Counted from the first letter of the stretch, positions 1-8,560 are shown. The stretch is 42,022 bases of DNA from Candidatus Thorarchaeota archaeon (GCA_020348985.1 CP070761.1:2739387-2781408); one strand, 5' to 3'. The notes: generated from the sequence alone by a model not told the origin. A program made the numbers and translations.

Positions 1-1813
1 AGTATACTAAGACGTGTGTTGTATTCCAGAGCTTGAATGTCTTCAACGATTCTGTTAGCGACGTCGACATCATGGCGTAGCCCATCAATGCAATCTGCGT
101 ACTATTGAACGTGGCATTATCGACTATCGTTTTTGCCCCGGCTGCACCGTTGATCCAGTATCCGTAGTCCCACCAGCTACCGATGACAGCCGTTTCGGGC
201 AAGACATTCCGTATGTAGGTCATTGCAGTCTGCCAATCAGTCACTTGTTGGCTATCTGAAACGGCAGCCGGAGCAAACTCCGGATTTGCGACTCCCGCTG
301 TGGCATACTGCACTCCAAGAAACACGTTCACGGAAAGAAGTAAGCCTAAAAACGCAAATGCTGCAATTGCATGTTCTGACGTTAAGGATGAACTCATCCG
401 GAATCGACGTCTTTCGAATACAGACTTCTGCGTGACAACTTTCGCATATGGTGACAATGCGTTGCTTACAGCGACAGCTGAAAGCACTGCAACACCAGGT
501 GCAAGAATCAGGCCAAGCCGAATCATACTCCCTGTGAAGTAGACTGCAGTTACTCCGTAGAGAAAGATGAGCCAGTCTTCATCTCTTCCACGCTTGAATA
601 GAAAGTACATGCCTAGTGGGAAGAAGAATATCAGAACAACTAACGTGTTGTAGAAGCTTGACCACGGGCTCGGTAGGTGTTCTGCTACTGAGGCGAATAT
701 CCGTTGATCAAGTCTGTAGAATGGATTGATGACAGTTAGGAATTTGCCGCCAATCGTAAGAATCGGATTTGATTGGTAAGTGGAAATGGAAAGATCAGCA
801 TTCGATGCATACAAGAAGTATGTTGCCGCTCCCACGATGGGTGCAATGGCTCCAAGCAGAATTTGTCTTGCATATGGCGTCAATGCCTGTGCTGTCGCTT
901 CCCGATAGCCACCAATTCTTAACCAAACCTCATACCCTGCTAGAAGAACACCAACGCCGATTGGAACCAAAAGCTGGAATGATGTAAGGTTGGCGAATCC
1001 GTTTCGTGGAACAAGACCACCTATGAAAAGCCCCAGGGAAATGGTGACGAGATATGATGAAAGAAGCTTCTTGCTGTATCGACCGAAAACAAGCATGAAG
1101 AATGCGTACATTGCCAAGAGGTCTGTGAGGAAGTCTGCGGCCCCCCATGAACCCATAAGGTACGCTAATGATAATCCTGCTGCCATTGCAGACGGAAGGG
1201 ACCCCCGTTTGATGCTTCTGGTGAAGAAGTAGAGTGTAGTTACAATGGCAAAGACACCAATGAACTCGTTGTCGTAGAATCCCGCAATCGTTCTCTGAAG
1301 GAAAGCAGGCATGAAGGCTAGAAACAACGCACTCAACAAGCCGACTGTGTTGTTGGACAGCTCACGTCCAAGCAAGAATGCAACAATCGTTGTTAGGGCA
1401 CCAAAGAATGCTGGAATGACGAGTGCCACAGATAGAATGTCGACACTGATGCCTATTCCGTTGATTATCTGATGAAAGATTGCTGTAGTGAACGGAACTC
1501 CCAGATAGGTTGTTCTTGTCATGTCGCGTCCGAACGGGACCCAAGTTGTCTCGTCGTACCAAGTGAAGAATGAACCAAAGCCATTCTCAGTAATGTACTC
1601 TGACACTTTGAGCTGGAACCACGGGTCGAAAGCACGTACTATGGGTTGCGAATCAAGAATGGGAACAAGGCGCAATCCTAATGCCGCAAAGAAAATCAAA
1701 CAAAGTGAGATGACCAGCATGATAGAGCCGCGTGATATCTTCGCCTTTGGTTTGTGGAATACCTGCCGCAGGAACCTGACAGCTGACCTCTTAAATCTGC
1801 TAAATCTGGACAT
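1..1813 (-). CDS. STT3/AglB-type oligosaccharyltransferase, 3' end cut by window
   Basis: Catalytic subunit of N-glycosylation; it transfers a lipid-linked glycan to Asn in N-x-S/T sequons on the outer face of the membrane. I translated the minus strand from an ATG at 1813, which is preceded by GGAG seven bases upstream; it stays open to position 1, giving about 604 residues. Visible marks are an N-terminal membrane segment (about residues 31-50), the first acidic motif FDPWFQ (62-67), GFYDNEF in an early loop, many hydrophobic segments, and the signature WWDYGYW at about 547-553 at the beginning of the soluble domain. The rest of the C-terminal domain lies outside the window. An in-frame ATG at 1846 would add 11 residues. 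An OSTC-like accessory subunit is encoded at 5273-5695. Family identity is secure; which glycan it uses cannot be told. Confidence 0.93.
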   Translation of the reverse strand, partial: MSRFSRFKRSAVRFLRQVFHKPKAKISRGSIMLVISLCLIFFAALGLRLVPILDSQPIVRAFDPWFQLKVSEYITENGFGSFFTWYDETTWVPFGRDMTRTTYLGVPFTTAIFHQIINGIGISVDILSVALVIPAFFGALTTIVAFLLGRELSNNTVGLLSALFLAFMPAFLQRTIAGFYDNEFIGVFAIVTTLYFFTRSIKRGSLPSAMAAGLSLAYLMGSWGAADFLTDLLAMYAFFMLVFGRYSKKLLSSYLVTISLGLFIGGLVPRNGFANLTSFQLLVPIGVGVLLAGYEVWLRIGGYREATAQALTPYARQILLGAIAPIVGAATYFLYASNADLSISTYQSNPILTIGGKFLTVINPFYRLDQRIFASVAEHLPSPWSSFYNTLVVLIFFFPLGMYFLFKRGRDEDWLIFLYGVTAVYFTGSMIRLGLILAPGVAVLSAVAVSNALSPYAKVVTQKSVFERRRFRMSSSLTSEHAIAAFAFLGLLLSVNVFLGVQYATAGVANPEFAPAAVSDSQQVTDWQTAMTYIRNVLPETAVIGSWWDYGYWINGAAGAKTIVDNATFNSTQIALMGYAMMSTSLTESLKTFKLWNTTHVLVY

Positions 1814-1956
1814 TCTAGTGCTCCATCCGCTTTGACCCGGTTTCATCCGAGCCAATCTTGGTTCGGCTAAAAAGCTTGCTGTTGGTGGAAGAGATGTACA
1901 GGGCGGTCTGGTAGCTGCAGAAACATCCAATCGACGCGTCTGGAACAGTCCTGCAT

Positions 1957-2355
1957 TCAGAGTGCTGCAATGAAGTCGGAATAACCCTTACTGTCCATCA
2001 GGTTCTTGAGTTCTTCATCCAGATTAGATGGTTTGACTTTCATCATCCAGCCCTTTTCATAAGGTGACTCATTGACAATCTCAGGAGCATCTTCTAGGGC
2101 GGCATTGACTTCAACAATCTCACCAGAGATTGGCACATATAGCTCAGATGATGCTTTCATGGATTCAACAAGACCACATTCGTCACCTGCATTGAGTACG
2201 GTGCCAGCTTCGGATATCTCTACAAATGTAATCTCATGCAGTGAATGCTGGGCAAAATCAGTGATTCCTACAACAACCACGTCACCTTCCACGCGAGCCC
2301 ATTCGTGTTCCTTGCTGTAGTAAAGGCCTTCGATAACATTCGTCCCTTCAGTCAT
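1957..2355 (-). CDS. gcvH: Glycine cleavage system H protein
   Basis: Lipoyl carrier of the glycine cleavage system; it shuttles the aminomethyl group from the P protein to the T protein. The 132-residue length is normal for the family. The lipoylation site is Lys67 within GLVESMKASSE, and the N-terminal KEHEWA and GITDFAQ motifs are typical. It lies directly downstream of gcvT on the same strand, 57 bases away, but a TATA-like TTTAAA at 2393-2398 in that gap suggests it can also be transcribed on its own. No P-protein or lipoate-ligase gene is visible in the window. Confidence 0.96.
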   Translation of the reverse strand: MTEGTNVIEGLYYSKEHEWARVEGDVVVVGITDFAQHSLHEITFVEISEAGTVLNAGDECGLVESMKASSELYVPISGEIVEVNAALEDAPEIVNESPYEKGWMMKVKPSNLDEELKNLMDSKGYSDFIAAL

Positions 2356-2392
2356 ACAGGTCCACCACGACTCGCGATTGGTGAGGCGGTCC

Positions 2393-2398
2393 TTTAAA
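2393..2398 (-). promoter_or_regulatory. TATA-like box upstream of gcvH
   Basis: TTTAAA on the minus strand, about 38 bases before the gcvH ATG and just past the gcvT stop. The spacing fits an archaeal TATA box with a short leader. Seen by eye only. Confidence 0.4.
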
Positions 2399-2412
2399 TC
2401 AGTTTGGGAGAA

Positions 2413-3561
2413 TCAGAGAGTTCTGTGTTCTCCGTATCTCTCGGGATCAAAGAAAGGCCACGTTGTAACCCTTGCCCTTCTTGTTCTTCCCTTGATATCT
2501 ATCTCTACTACGTCGTCAACTTCCACAGTCTTGGGCTTGACATAGGCCAGACCTATGCCTTTACTCAGCATAGGCGACATAACTCCGCTTGTTATCTTTC
2601 CGATCTTGCTACCTTTGAAACTGACATCGTACTGAGGACGTGGGATACCCCTGTCAATCATCTCGACCCCAATCCGAGTCTTTCTAATCCCACCCTCTTT
2701 CTTGTGACGTCTAACAACATCATATCCCAAGTAATGCGGGTCGACTTTGAACTTGACTGCATACGGTATTCGTGCCTCAATCGGTGAAGTGCTTTCATCT
2801 AGCTCATTTCCATAGAGGACAAGCCCAGCCTCTAGACGAAGTGAATCTCTTGCACCCAAACCACAGGGTTTCGCATTGTATTCTTCTCCCAGTTCTAGCA
2901 TTCCTTCCCAGAAAGCTATGGCTCTTTGCTTGCCATCAGAATCGATCGGCGTATTCAAGACCAGAACCTCGCCTCCGCTTTCGCCGGTATATCCAGTTCG
3001 GCAAAGATAGCATTCAAAGCCTGAGAGAGTCACAGGATTGATACTGAATCTTGCTAGGTCAGTAAGATCCTTGCCTGCTGCCTTCGAGAGAAGATGAAGT
3101 GCACTTGGACCCTGAATAGCCACCATAGACACTTCACTAGAACGATCCTCTATGGATACCTCAAACTTTTCTGCATTCTTGAGGAGATGCTTCTTGATTT
3201 TCGGACCATTGACAGCGTTTGTTATCCAGATGTACTCCTCTTCGCTCACGCGATAGAGGGTCAGGTCATCAAGAATACCGCCTTGCTCGTTGAGACAAGT
3301 CGTATACTGGCCCCCATATACACCAATCTTGCTCACATTGTTGCTTGTGAGGGTCTGCAGAAACTCTTGTGCCTGTGGTCCACGAATCCAGAAACGAGAC
3401 ATGTGAGAAGTATCAAAAATGCCCACTGCGTCGCGAACGGCCATATGTTCTTGTCGAATGTCAGTATAACGAACCGGCATTTCCCACCCAGCAAAAGGAA
3501 CGACGTCACCATGGGCAACGTGCCAATCATACAGCTGTGTTCGCTTGAGTGTGTCGCTCAT
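2413..3561 (-). CDS. gcvT: Glycine cleavage system T protein (aminomethyltransferase)
   Basis: Takes the aminomethyl group from the lipoylated H protein, releases ammonia and forms the methylene derivative of a tetrahydropterin C1 carrier. The 382-residue length fits the family. The N-terminal VPFAGWEMPV, the GGILDDL segment (94-100) that carries the conserved Asp region, and the C-terminal SGVMSP and GLAYV blocks are family marks. The ATG at 3561 has an excellent ribosome binding site, AAGGAG, eight bases upstream (3570-3575). It is divergent from the pterin genes starting near 3696, which fits a shared need for the C1 carrier. In archaea with methanopterin-type cofactors the carrier may not be folate; the sequence does not settle this. 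Confidence 0.95.
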   Translation of the reverse strand: MSDTLKRTQLYDWHVAHGDVVPFAGWEMPVRYTDIRQEHMAVRDAVGIFDTSHMSRFWIRGPQAQEFLQTLTSNNVSKIGVYGGQYTTCLNEQGGILDDLTLYRVSEEEYIWITNAVNGPKIKKHLLKNAEKFEVSIEDRSSEVSMVAIQGPSALHLLSKAAGKDLTDLARFSINPVTLSGFECYLCRTGYTGESGGEVLVLNTPIDSDGKQRAIAFWEGMLELGEEYNAKPCGLGARDSLRLEAGLVLYGNELDESTSPIEARIPYAVKFKVDPHYLGYDVVRRHKKEGGIRKTRIGVEMIDRGIPRPQYDVSFKGSKIGKITSGVMSPMLSKGIGLAYVKPKTVEVDDVVEIDIKGRTRRARVTTWPFFDPERYGEHRTL

Positions 3562-3569
3562 TCTAAGTT

Positions 3570-3607
3570 CTCCTTGTGATGGCCGTTCCTCATTGACTTG
3601 GTTATAT
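3570..3607 (-). promoter_or_regulatory. gcvT promoter and Shine-Dalgarno
   Basis: On the minus strand ATATAA at 3602-3607 lies about 41 bases before the gcvT start, and AAGGAG at 3570-3575 is the ribosome binding site that fixes the start at 3561. Confidence 0.45.
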
Positions 3608-3695
3608 CACTTGCGACCTGACTTTGCATAATCGACAGCAACAAAAGCAACTCTGTTTCATCTGTGCCTGGAAGACAATCAGAGGATATCAAGAG

Positions 3696-4526
3696 TTGAA
3701 GTATCATACCGTAGTTGTAGATAGGCTGAATATTGGACGAGACTTCCCAGTTCGGATAATGGGTGTCATCAACCTCTCCCCAGAGTCATTCTACAGGGGT
3801 TCTGTCGCAGAAGAGTTGGATGAAGTCGGAACGCTGGTTAGGAAGTTGGATGAAGCAGGCGCTGATTTGATTGATGTTGGAGGAGCCTCTTCCGCACCAA
3901 CGAATATCTACGGAACACAGCAGGTGACACGTGATGAAGAGCTTCGGCGAGTCTCGTCTACGATGGATGTGATTTGCGAAAGTACAAAGAAACCCATTTC
4001 GATAGACACCACATCGGCAAGGATTGCAGCCGAAGCTCTGGATTTAGGTGCATCTCTTGTGAATGACATTTCAGGACTTAAGAGTGATCCAGAGATGGCG
4101 TCCTTGATTGCAGTTCGAGATGTACCTGTGATTATAATGGCAAACTGCAAGGCGCCCTGTACGAGTTGCGATTCTGTTTTCGAAGCGATTGAGAGAAGCC
4201 TCCAGGCCGCGGCTTCAGCAGGAATATCTAGTCATCAGATTATTGTAGATCCTGGATTTGGATTTGGGAAACCTTATGACGTGGACTTTGAAATACTTAG
4301 AAACCTGGATAGGTTCGCATCATTTGGACATCCTGTGTTGGTTGGTCTTTCGAGAAAGGCCTTCATAGGCTCAGTTCTGCAGCAACCAAATCCTGAATCT
4401 AGGTTGGCTGGAACAATAGCGGCTACATCTTTGGCAGTTGCCAGAGGAGCAAACGTAGTCCGGACACACGACGTTCAAGAAGCAGCGACTGCTTCAATCA
4501 TTGGAAGTGCCATGAGAAACTGGTGA
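3696..4526 (+). CDS. Dihydropteroate synthase family protein (archaeal type)
   Basis: TIM-barrel enzyme family that joins a pterin pyrophosphate to an aryl amine during folate or methanopterin synthesis. Visible motifs, from the chosen start: MGVINLSPESFY (22-33), LIDVGGASSAP (58-68), PISIDT, NDISGL, DPGFGFGK and GLSRKAFIG. I place the start at TTG 3696 (276 residues) because GAGG lies ten bases upstream and the reading begins with the usual first barrel strand; the frame is open back to a TTG at 3624, and that extra 24-residue stretch looks non-conserved. The next gene starts immediately after this stop, so the two are probably co-transcribed. Archaeal members of this family often lack biochemical proof, so the exact acceptor is open. 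Confidence 0.85.
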   Translation: MKYHTVVVDRLNIGRDFPVRIMGVINLSPESFYRGSVAEELDEVGTLVRKLDEAGADLIDVGGASSAPTNIYGTQQVTRDEELRRVSSTMDVICESTKKPISIDTTSARIAAEALDLGASLVNDISGLKSDPEMASLIAVRDVPVIIMANCKAPCTSCDSVFEAIERSLQAAASAGISSHQIIVDPGFGFGKPYDVDFEILRNLDRFASFGHPVLVGLSRKAFIGSVLQQPNPESRLAGTIAATSLAVARGANVVRTHDVQEAATASIIGSAMRNW

Positions 4527-5246
4527 TTGAAGTTGAAATGGGAAGATTGGGAAGAAACGTATCTGGACATAGTAGGACGCCTTGGCCTTGATACTGATGC
4601 AGACAGAGCCGCAACTTCTCTTCTGTCGACACTTCTAAGGGACACAGATTCTGAGGTCTTGCTGACTGAACTGGAAGAAAGAATCAGAAACCGTACAATT
4701 GTCGTCTGCGGCGCAGGACCATCGTTGGAAAGGCACTTGGCCGAGCTGCTTTCTTCTGAGGAATCAGACAACTTGGTCTTTGTCGCGGCAGATGGTGCGG
4801 TATCTGCGCTTCTGAACATAAACAACGATTGTGACATCCTCGTGACTGATCTGGATGGAAAGCTATCAGACATTAGACAGGCAAACAAGACTGGGACTTT
4901 GACCATTGTTCATGCACATGGAGATAATACAAATGTTGTCCAACGAGTGGTTCCCGAACTTGGAGAGGTTTTGGGCAGCACTCAGGTTGAACCTGCTCCG
5001 AATGTGTTCCTATGGGGTGGATTCACAGATGGTGACAGGGCCTGTCATATTGTCTCCCATTATTCTCCCAAACGAGTTATCCTTGCAGGAATGGATTTTG
5101 GTTCGAAGGTTGGACTATGGTCAAAACCAGATCACTCATCACATTTTAGAGCATCCAATAGAAAGCAAATCAAGCTGCAAATCGCAGACGAGCTAATCTC
5201 ATCTCTGAAAGAGACCGGCAAGCTGGAATACACTATCTTAAGGTAG
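4527..5246 (+). CDS. 6-hydroxymethyl-7,8-dihydropterin pyrophosphokinase, MptE-like
   Basis: Predicted to activate 6-hydroxymethyl-dihydropterin with ATP, the step before condensation by the dihydropteroate synthase-like enzyme encoded just upstream. The 239-residue protein shows the archaeal MptE (DUF115) pattern: an N-terminal WEDWEETYLDIV helix, GAGPSL (62-67), AADGA (87-91), VTDLDG (106-111), HAHGDN, WGGFTDGDR and LAGMDFG. The start is a TTG directly abutting the TGA of the upstream gene, which suggests translational coupling. The substrate pairing with the neighbour supports the call. Confidence 0.88.
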   Translation: MKLKWEDWEETYLDIVGRLGLDTDADRAATSLLSTLLRDTDSEVLLTELEERIRNRTIVVCGAGPSLERHLAELLSSEESDNLVFVAADGAVSALLNINNDCDILVTDLDGKLSDIRQANKTGTLTIVHAHGDNTNVVQRVVPELGEVLGSTQVEPAPNVFLWGGFTDGDRACHIVSHYSPKRVILAGMDFGSKVGLWSKPDHSSHFRASNRKQIKLQIADELISSLKETGKLEYTILR

Positions 5247-5272
5247 TCGTCTGGTGGCGAACTTCGCTAGGA

Positions 5273-5695
5273 CTAGAACTGGCCTGTCTTGATGCCGAAC
5301 ATGTAAGTGATGATAAGAAAGGCAACTCCCGCTAGAATCATGCCTAGAGTCATAAGACGTGTGGCATATCCTGGTTGGAATACGTACTTTGAGGAGTAGT
5401 AGACTAGGCCTAAACCTAGCGCACCCATCATTATAGTAACTGATGCCACAATGCCCTCCATGCCCAGTTGGAAATCGATAGACGGAGCTATGAGAATCGG
5501 CTGGCCACCTGCACCGCCCGCAATTGCTGGGGGTGTTTTAACCAGAGTGTATATGTTTCCCCCAAGTATGAACAGCACAGCAATCATCACTAGACCAAAG
5601 ACCACGACGTCAGGGGGTCGAGTAGGCATCTTGAATCGGGGTCTTGACAGTCTTACACTGGGCTTCACTATGGTGCTGGGCCACCAAGGCTTCAT
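5273..5695 (-). CDS. OSTC/OST3-OST6 family oligosaccharyltransferase subunit (predicted)
   Basis: A 140-residue membrane protein with three hydrophobic segments at about 30-53, 80-101 and 113-135. By eye it aligns along its length with eukaryotic OSTC (DC2): a basic, proline-rich N-terminus (VRLSRPRFKMP), a first membrane helix ending in GGNIYTLVKTPPAI (OSTC has GGIIYDVIVEPPSV), a second segment LGMEGIVAS...MMGALGLGL (OSTC YIMEGLASS...TMGGLGFII), then the last membrane helix. It lacks the luminal thioredoxin domain of yeast OST3/OST6, as OSTC does. OST3/OST6-type proteins have been reported from Asgard archaea. An STT3 gene lies nearby on the same strand, though not adjacent. The alignment is from memory of the family, so the call needs a profile search. 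Confidence 0.75.
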   Translation of the reverse strand: MKPWWPSTIVKPSVRLSRPRFKMPTRPPDVVVFGLVMIAVLFILGGNIYTLVKTPPAIAGGAGGQPILIAPSIDFQLGMEGIVASVTIMMGALGLGLVYYSSKYVFQPGYATRLMTLGMILAGVAFLIITYMFGIKTGQF

Positions 5696-5730
5696 TTTTG
5701 AACCTCTAGCGGGACCGTCTTGTGGTCTGC

Positions 5731-5829
5731 TTTTAAGACTATCGTGAGGTGCACAGCTGTACCAGCCGAATCCGAGTGTTTCATCCAGGCGAACCGTTCT
5801 TGACAGGCTTCCTTCGGGCAGTATTTAAA
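5731..5829. promoter_or_regulatory. Divergent promoters for the OSTC-like gene and topA
   Basis: On the minus strand TTAAAA (5731-5736) lies 36 bases before the OSTC-like ATG at 5695. On the plus strand TTTAAA (5824-5829) lies 45 bases before the topA ATG. Both spacings fit archaeal TATA boxes. Confidence 0.45.
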
Positions 5830-5873
5830 GAACTGACCATTTGAACCGATGACGAGGTGAAGAGGAGTTCCTA

Positions 5874-8009
5874 ATGTCCCGACTAATGGTCATCTCTGAG
5901 AAACCAATGGCTGCCAAGAAGTTAGCCGAAGCCTTGGACGAGCAAGGTAAGCCTGTTGAAATCAAGAAACGAAAGGCATCATACTACGAATGCAAAAGAA
6001 ATGATGACACTCTGGTTGTGGTCTACGCCCTGGGTCATCTATTCGAGCTTCGGCAGATAGAGAAGGGTTGGACATATCCACGGCTGGAAACAGAGTGGGT
6101 GCCGAAGTACGAAGTAGTGAAGAAGGCCCAGGATACAAAATACATAATCAACCTCATCAAGAAGCTCTCAAAAGATGTGGATAGGTTCATAGTCGCAACT
6201 GACCATGACATGGAAGGCAGCCTCATTGGATACACAACTCTAAAGTATGCTTGTGGAGCAGATCCAAAAACAGCTGAAAGGATGTTCTTCTCATCATTGA
6301 CCAAGACGGATCTTATCGAGGCATTTGAGAATAGGGCATCATCTCTGGACTTTTCGATGATAAACGTTGGCTGTGCCAGACATCAGATAGACTGGTTATA
6401 CGGGATTAATCTTACACGTGCAATGACGCTTGCAGTAAAAGATGTGTCTGGCTGGTTCAGGATTGTATCCACTGGCAGAGTTCAAGGACCAACCCTTGGT
6501 TTCGTGGCTGAGCGCGAAATGATGATCAATATGTTTGTACCAATCCCATTTTGGAGAATAGAAGCAGTTGCAGAACATGAAGGGAAGTCATTTGAACTCG
6601 AGTATTCGATGAAACGCATTTCAAAAGAGAACCATGCTGAAAGAATTGTGGAGAGCCTAGAGGACAAGAGTCTAACTGTTGATACAATAAGGACGACGAC
6701 GACATTACAGAATCCTCCAGTGCCCTTCAACCTAAGTGGTCTTCAATACGAAGCATATAGACATTTCAAATTCAAACCAAGTCGGACTCTTGCATTGGCA
6801 CAGAAGCTATACCTGGATGCATTGATATCTTATCCTCGTACCAGCAGCCAGAGAATTCCAGAAACTCTTGATGTAAAGACCATAATCGAGGGTCTACGAA
6901 AGAATAGAATCTACGCGAAGCTCTCCGGTCGAATTCTTGAGACCAATCTAGTTCCAGTGCAAGGGAAGAAAGACGATCCGGCACATCCCGCCATACATCC
7001 TACTGGATTAAAGCCCGAAAGGAAACTTACTCCCAGTGAAGGAAAGGTGTATGACCTCATCGTTAGACGATTTCTCGCACTATTTGCAGATTCTTCCAAA
7101 AGAGAGAGCATTAGAGCAGATCTCGTTAGGGAGAACCATCGTTTCTATGTGCGGGGGCTACGGGTCCTTGAGTTGGGATGGATGGAGTACTATGGCCCAT
7201 ATGCCACCTTGGAAGAAAGATCTCTTCCCAGTATTAGCAAGGGGGATACAGTGGACATTGCGTCAATCGTAGCTGAGAGAAGACATACTTCTCCTCCTTC
7301 AAGGTTTAATCCCTCTAGTCTCCTCAGAGTACTGGAGAAGGAGAATCTTGGTACTAAGGCAACTCGTTCAACTATCGTAGAATCGTTAAGATCTCGTGGA
7401 TACACATTGAGTGACCGACATGAATTGTCCACACTAGGGTATGCAGCATTTGAGACTCTGAAATGCCATGTTTCAAAGCTGCTTTCAGCAAGCTTCACAA
7501 GAGAATTAGAGCTGGAGATGAATTGTATACATGAAGGAACCTCTACCAGACAAGAAGTGCTGTCAAGAGCCAAAGACGGTCTTCTGACATTACTTGAGAC
7601 CTTCAAAGCACATGATAAAGAGATTGGAGAAGCACTTGTGTTTGGACTCCGGAAATACTGGAAAGCCAAGCAAGAGATTGGGACTTGCCCCAGTTGTGGA
7701 GACGGTACTCTCAACATCATACGTTCACCGAAGACAGGAAAACGGTTCGTCGGATGTTCGAATTACAAAGAAGGTCTCTGTAATCAGACATACCCACTCC
7801 CTCAGAAGGGAGACATATCTCCCCTAGACAAGATGTGTCCGCATTGCGGGCATCATATGATCAGGATTCTGTCAAGAAGAGGGGTTTGGGAGACTTGCAT
7901 CAATTGGAGCCTATGTCTAGGAAGACAGGATGACATCAAGGCGCTGGAAATGAAGAGAAGGGAACACAGGAAGGAAACCTCCACGGGAAGTGAGAAACTG
8001 AATGAATGA
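5874..8009 (+). CDS. topA: DNA topoisomerase I, type IA
   Basis: Relaxes negatively supercoiled DNA through a 5'-phosphotyrosine link. The 711-residue protein begins with a TOPRIM domain (RLMVISEKPMAAKKLAEAL), whose acidic motif ATDHDMEG is at 108-115; the catalytic tyrosine is Tyr320 in LISYPRTSSQ. The C-terminus holds zinc-ribbon modules, CPSCGDG...VGCSNYKEGLC and CPHCGHH...TCINWSLC. The ATG at 5874 follows AGAGGAG (5861-5867) with six bases between. It overlaps the next small gene by eight bases. The acidic motif has His where many archaeal relatives have Tyr or Phe, which is not expected to matter. Confidence 0.96.
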   Translation: MSRLMVISEKPMAAKKLAEALDEQGKPVEIKKRKASYYECKRNDDTLVVVYALGHLFELRQIEKGWTYPRLETEWVPKYEVVKKAQDTKYIINLIKKLSKDVDRFIVATDHDMEGSLIGYTTLKYACGADPKTAERMFFSSLTKTDLIEAFENRASSLDFSMINVGCARHQIDWLYGINLTRAMTLAVKDVSGWFRIVSTGRVQGPTLGFVAEREMMINMFVPIPFWRIEAVAEHEGKSFELEYSMKRISKENHAERIVESLEDKSLTVDTIRTTTTLQNPPVPFNLSGLQYEAYRHFKFKPSRTLALAQKLYLDALISYPRTSSQRIPETLDVKTIIEGLRKNRIYAKLSGRILETNLVPVQGKKDDPAHPAIHPTGLKPERKLTPSEGKVYDLIVRRFLALFADSSKRESIRADLVRENHRFYVRGLRVLELGWMEYYGPYATLEERSLPSISKGDTVDIASIVAERRHTSPPSRFNPSSLLRVLEKENLGTKATRSTIVESLRSRGYTLSDRHELSTLGYAAFETLKCHVSKLLSASFTRELELEMNCIHEGTSTRQEVLSRAKDGLLTLLETFKAHDKEIGEALVFGLRKYWKAKQEIGTCPSCGDGTLNIIRSPKTGKRFVGCSNYKEGLCNQTYPLPQKGDISPLDKMCPHCGHHMIRILSRRGVWETCINWSLCLGRQDDIKALEMKRREHRKETSTGSEKLNE

Positions 8010-8223
8010 ATGTGCTATATGCGATCGTCTAGCTACGCCGGGAAGTGTCTATTGTGAGTATCATTCCAAAGCCTACGATAATCTCAGAGATGCCTTTGAG
8101 AAGTGGAAGGAATCTCTTGAGATCGAATGGGACAAGTACTTGAAACAACTGCTAGAAACAGAGGGCACAGGGCTTTGGATACAAGAGATTGCAGAATACA
8201 TCATTCAACAAGGTTCGATTTGA
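8002..8223 (+). CDS. Small zinc-binding-like protein downstream of topA
   Basis: A 73-residue protein of no recognised family. The N-terminus MNECAIC...GSVYCEYH gives a C-x2-C, C-x2-H arrangement suited to one zinc ion, as in treble-clef or ribbon modules. The remaining 45 residues are predicted helical and rich in Trp, Glu and Lys. Its ATG overlaps the end of topA by eight bases, so it is very likely co-translated with topoisomerase I and may act with it or with nucleic acid. The function is unknown. Confidence 0.7.
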   Translation: MNECAICDRLATPGSVYCEYHSKAYDNLRDAFEKWKESLEIEWDKYLKQLLETEGTGLWIQEIAEYIIQQGSI

Positions 8224-8560
8224 GTGCTGATATGATATCAACCATCACTGCTCGGTCCATTTGTGCAACATGCACAACTATCATGCATGTCTTGTTTAGG
8301 TAAGCTGCAACTTTCTCCGCAATGGTTCTGACAAGTGTACTGCCGAGTCCCATAGTGAATAGGCCAGAAGACGTGGGCTCGTTTCGTCCTTGACCTGGAG
8401 GGATTGCAACCGCAGATAGTCCAAGTTTGAATGCAGGTGAATCAGTGATTAGGACCAATGCCCCGTTTTCCAAATCCATCATGCGGAACTTCAGTTTTCC
8501 TCCGCTTGTATCAGATTCGAACTCCCGAATATCACTGAACTCCATTTTTCCTCGATTCAC
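8201..8560 (-). CDS. Conserved protein, possible proteasome assembly chaperone PAC3-like
   Basis: A 119-residue protein without membrane segments. From about residue 34 it reads as strand (ALVLITD), strand (LGLSAVAIPP), loop, strand (SSGLFTMGLG), helix (TLVRTIAEKVAAYL), strand (CMIVVHV), helix. That order and the hydrophobic pattern resemble PAC3/PSMG3 (ILVLVTQFG...KVLLGQDEPLIHVFAKNLVAFV...VLLAVAV). This is a by-eye resemblance and remains tentative. The start is GTG 8560 or ATG 8545; the latter has GAGG four bases upstream. It overlaps the small gene downstream by 23 bases tail to tail and is divergent from the XPD-type helicase gene. Confidence 0.5.
   Translation of the reverse strand: MNRGKMEFSDIREFESDTSGGKLKFRMMDLENGALVLITDSPAFKLGLSAVAIPPGQGRNEPTSSGLFTMGLGSTLVRTIAEKVAAYLNKTCMIVVHVAQMDRAVMVDIISALKSNLVE

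Noticed and set aside
7190..7720. 176-residue minus-strand frame inside topA
   Set aside because: It lies fully inside a well-supported gene, has low-complexity Ser-rich translation and no family motif.
8505..8535. Second tRNA T-arm on the minus strand
   Set aside because: GTTCGAATC occurs there, but it codes for REFES in the PAC3-like gene and no acceptor or anticodon arm surrounds it.
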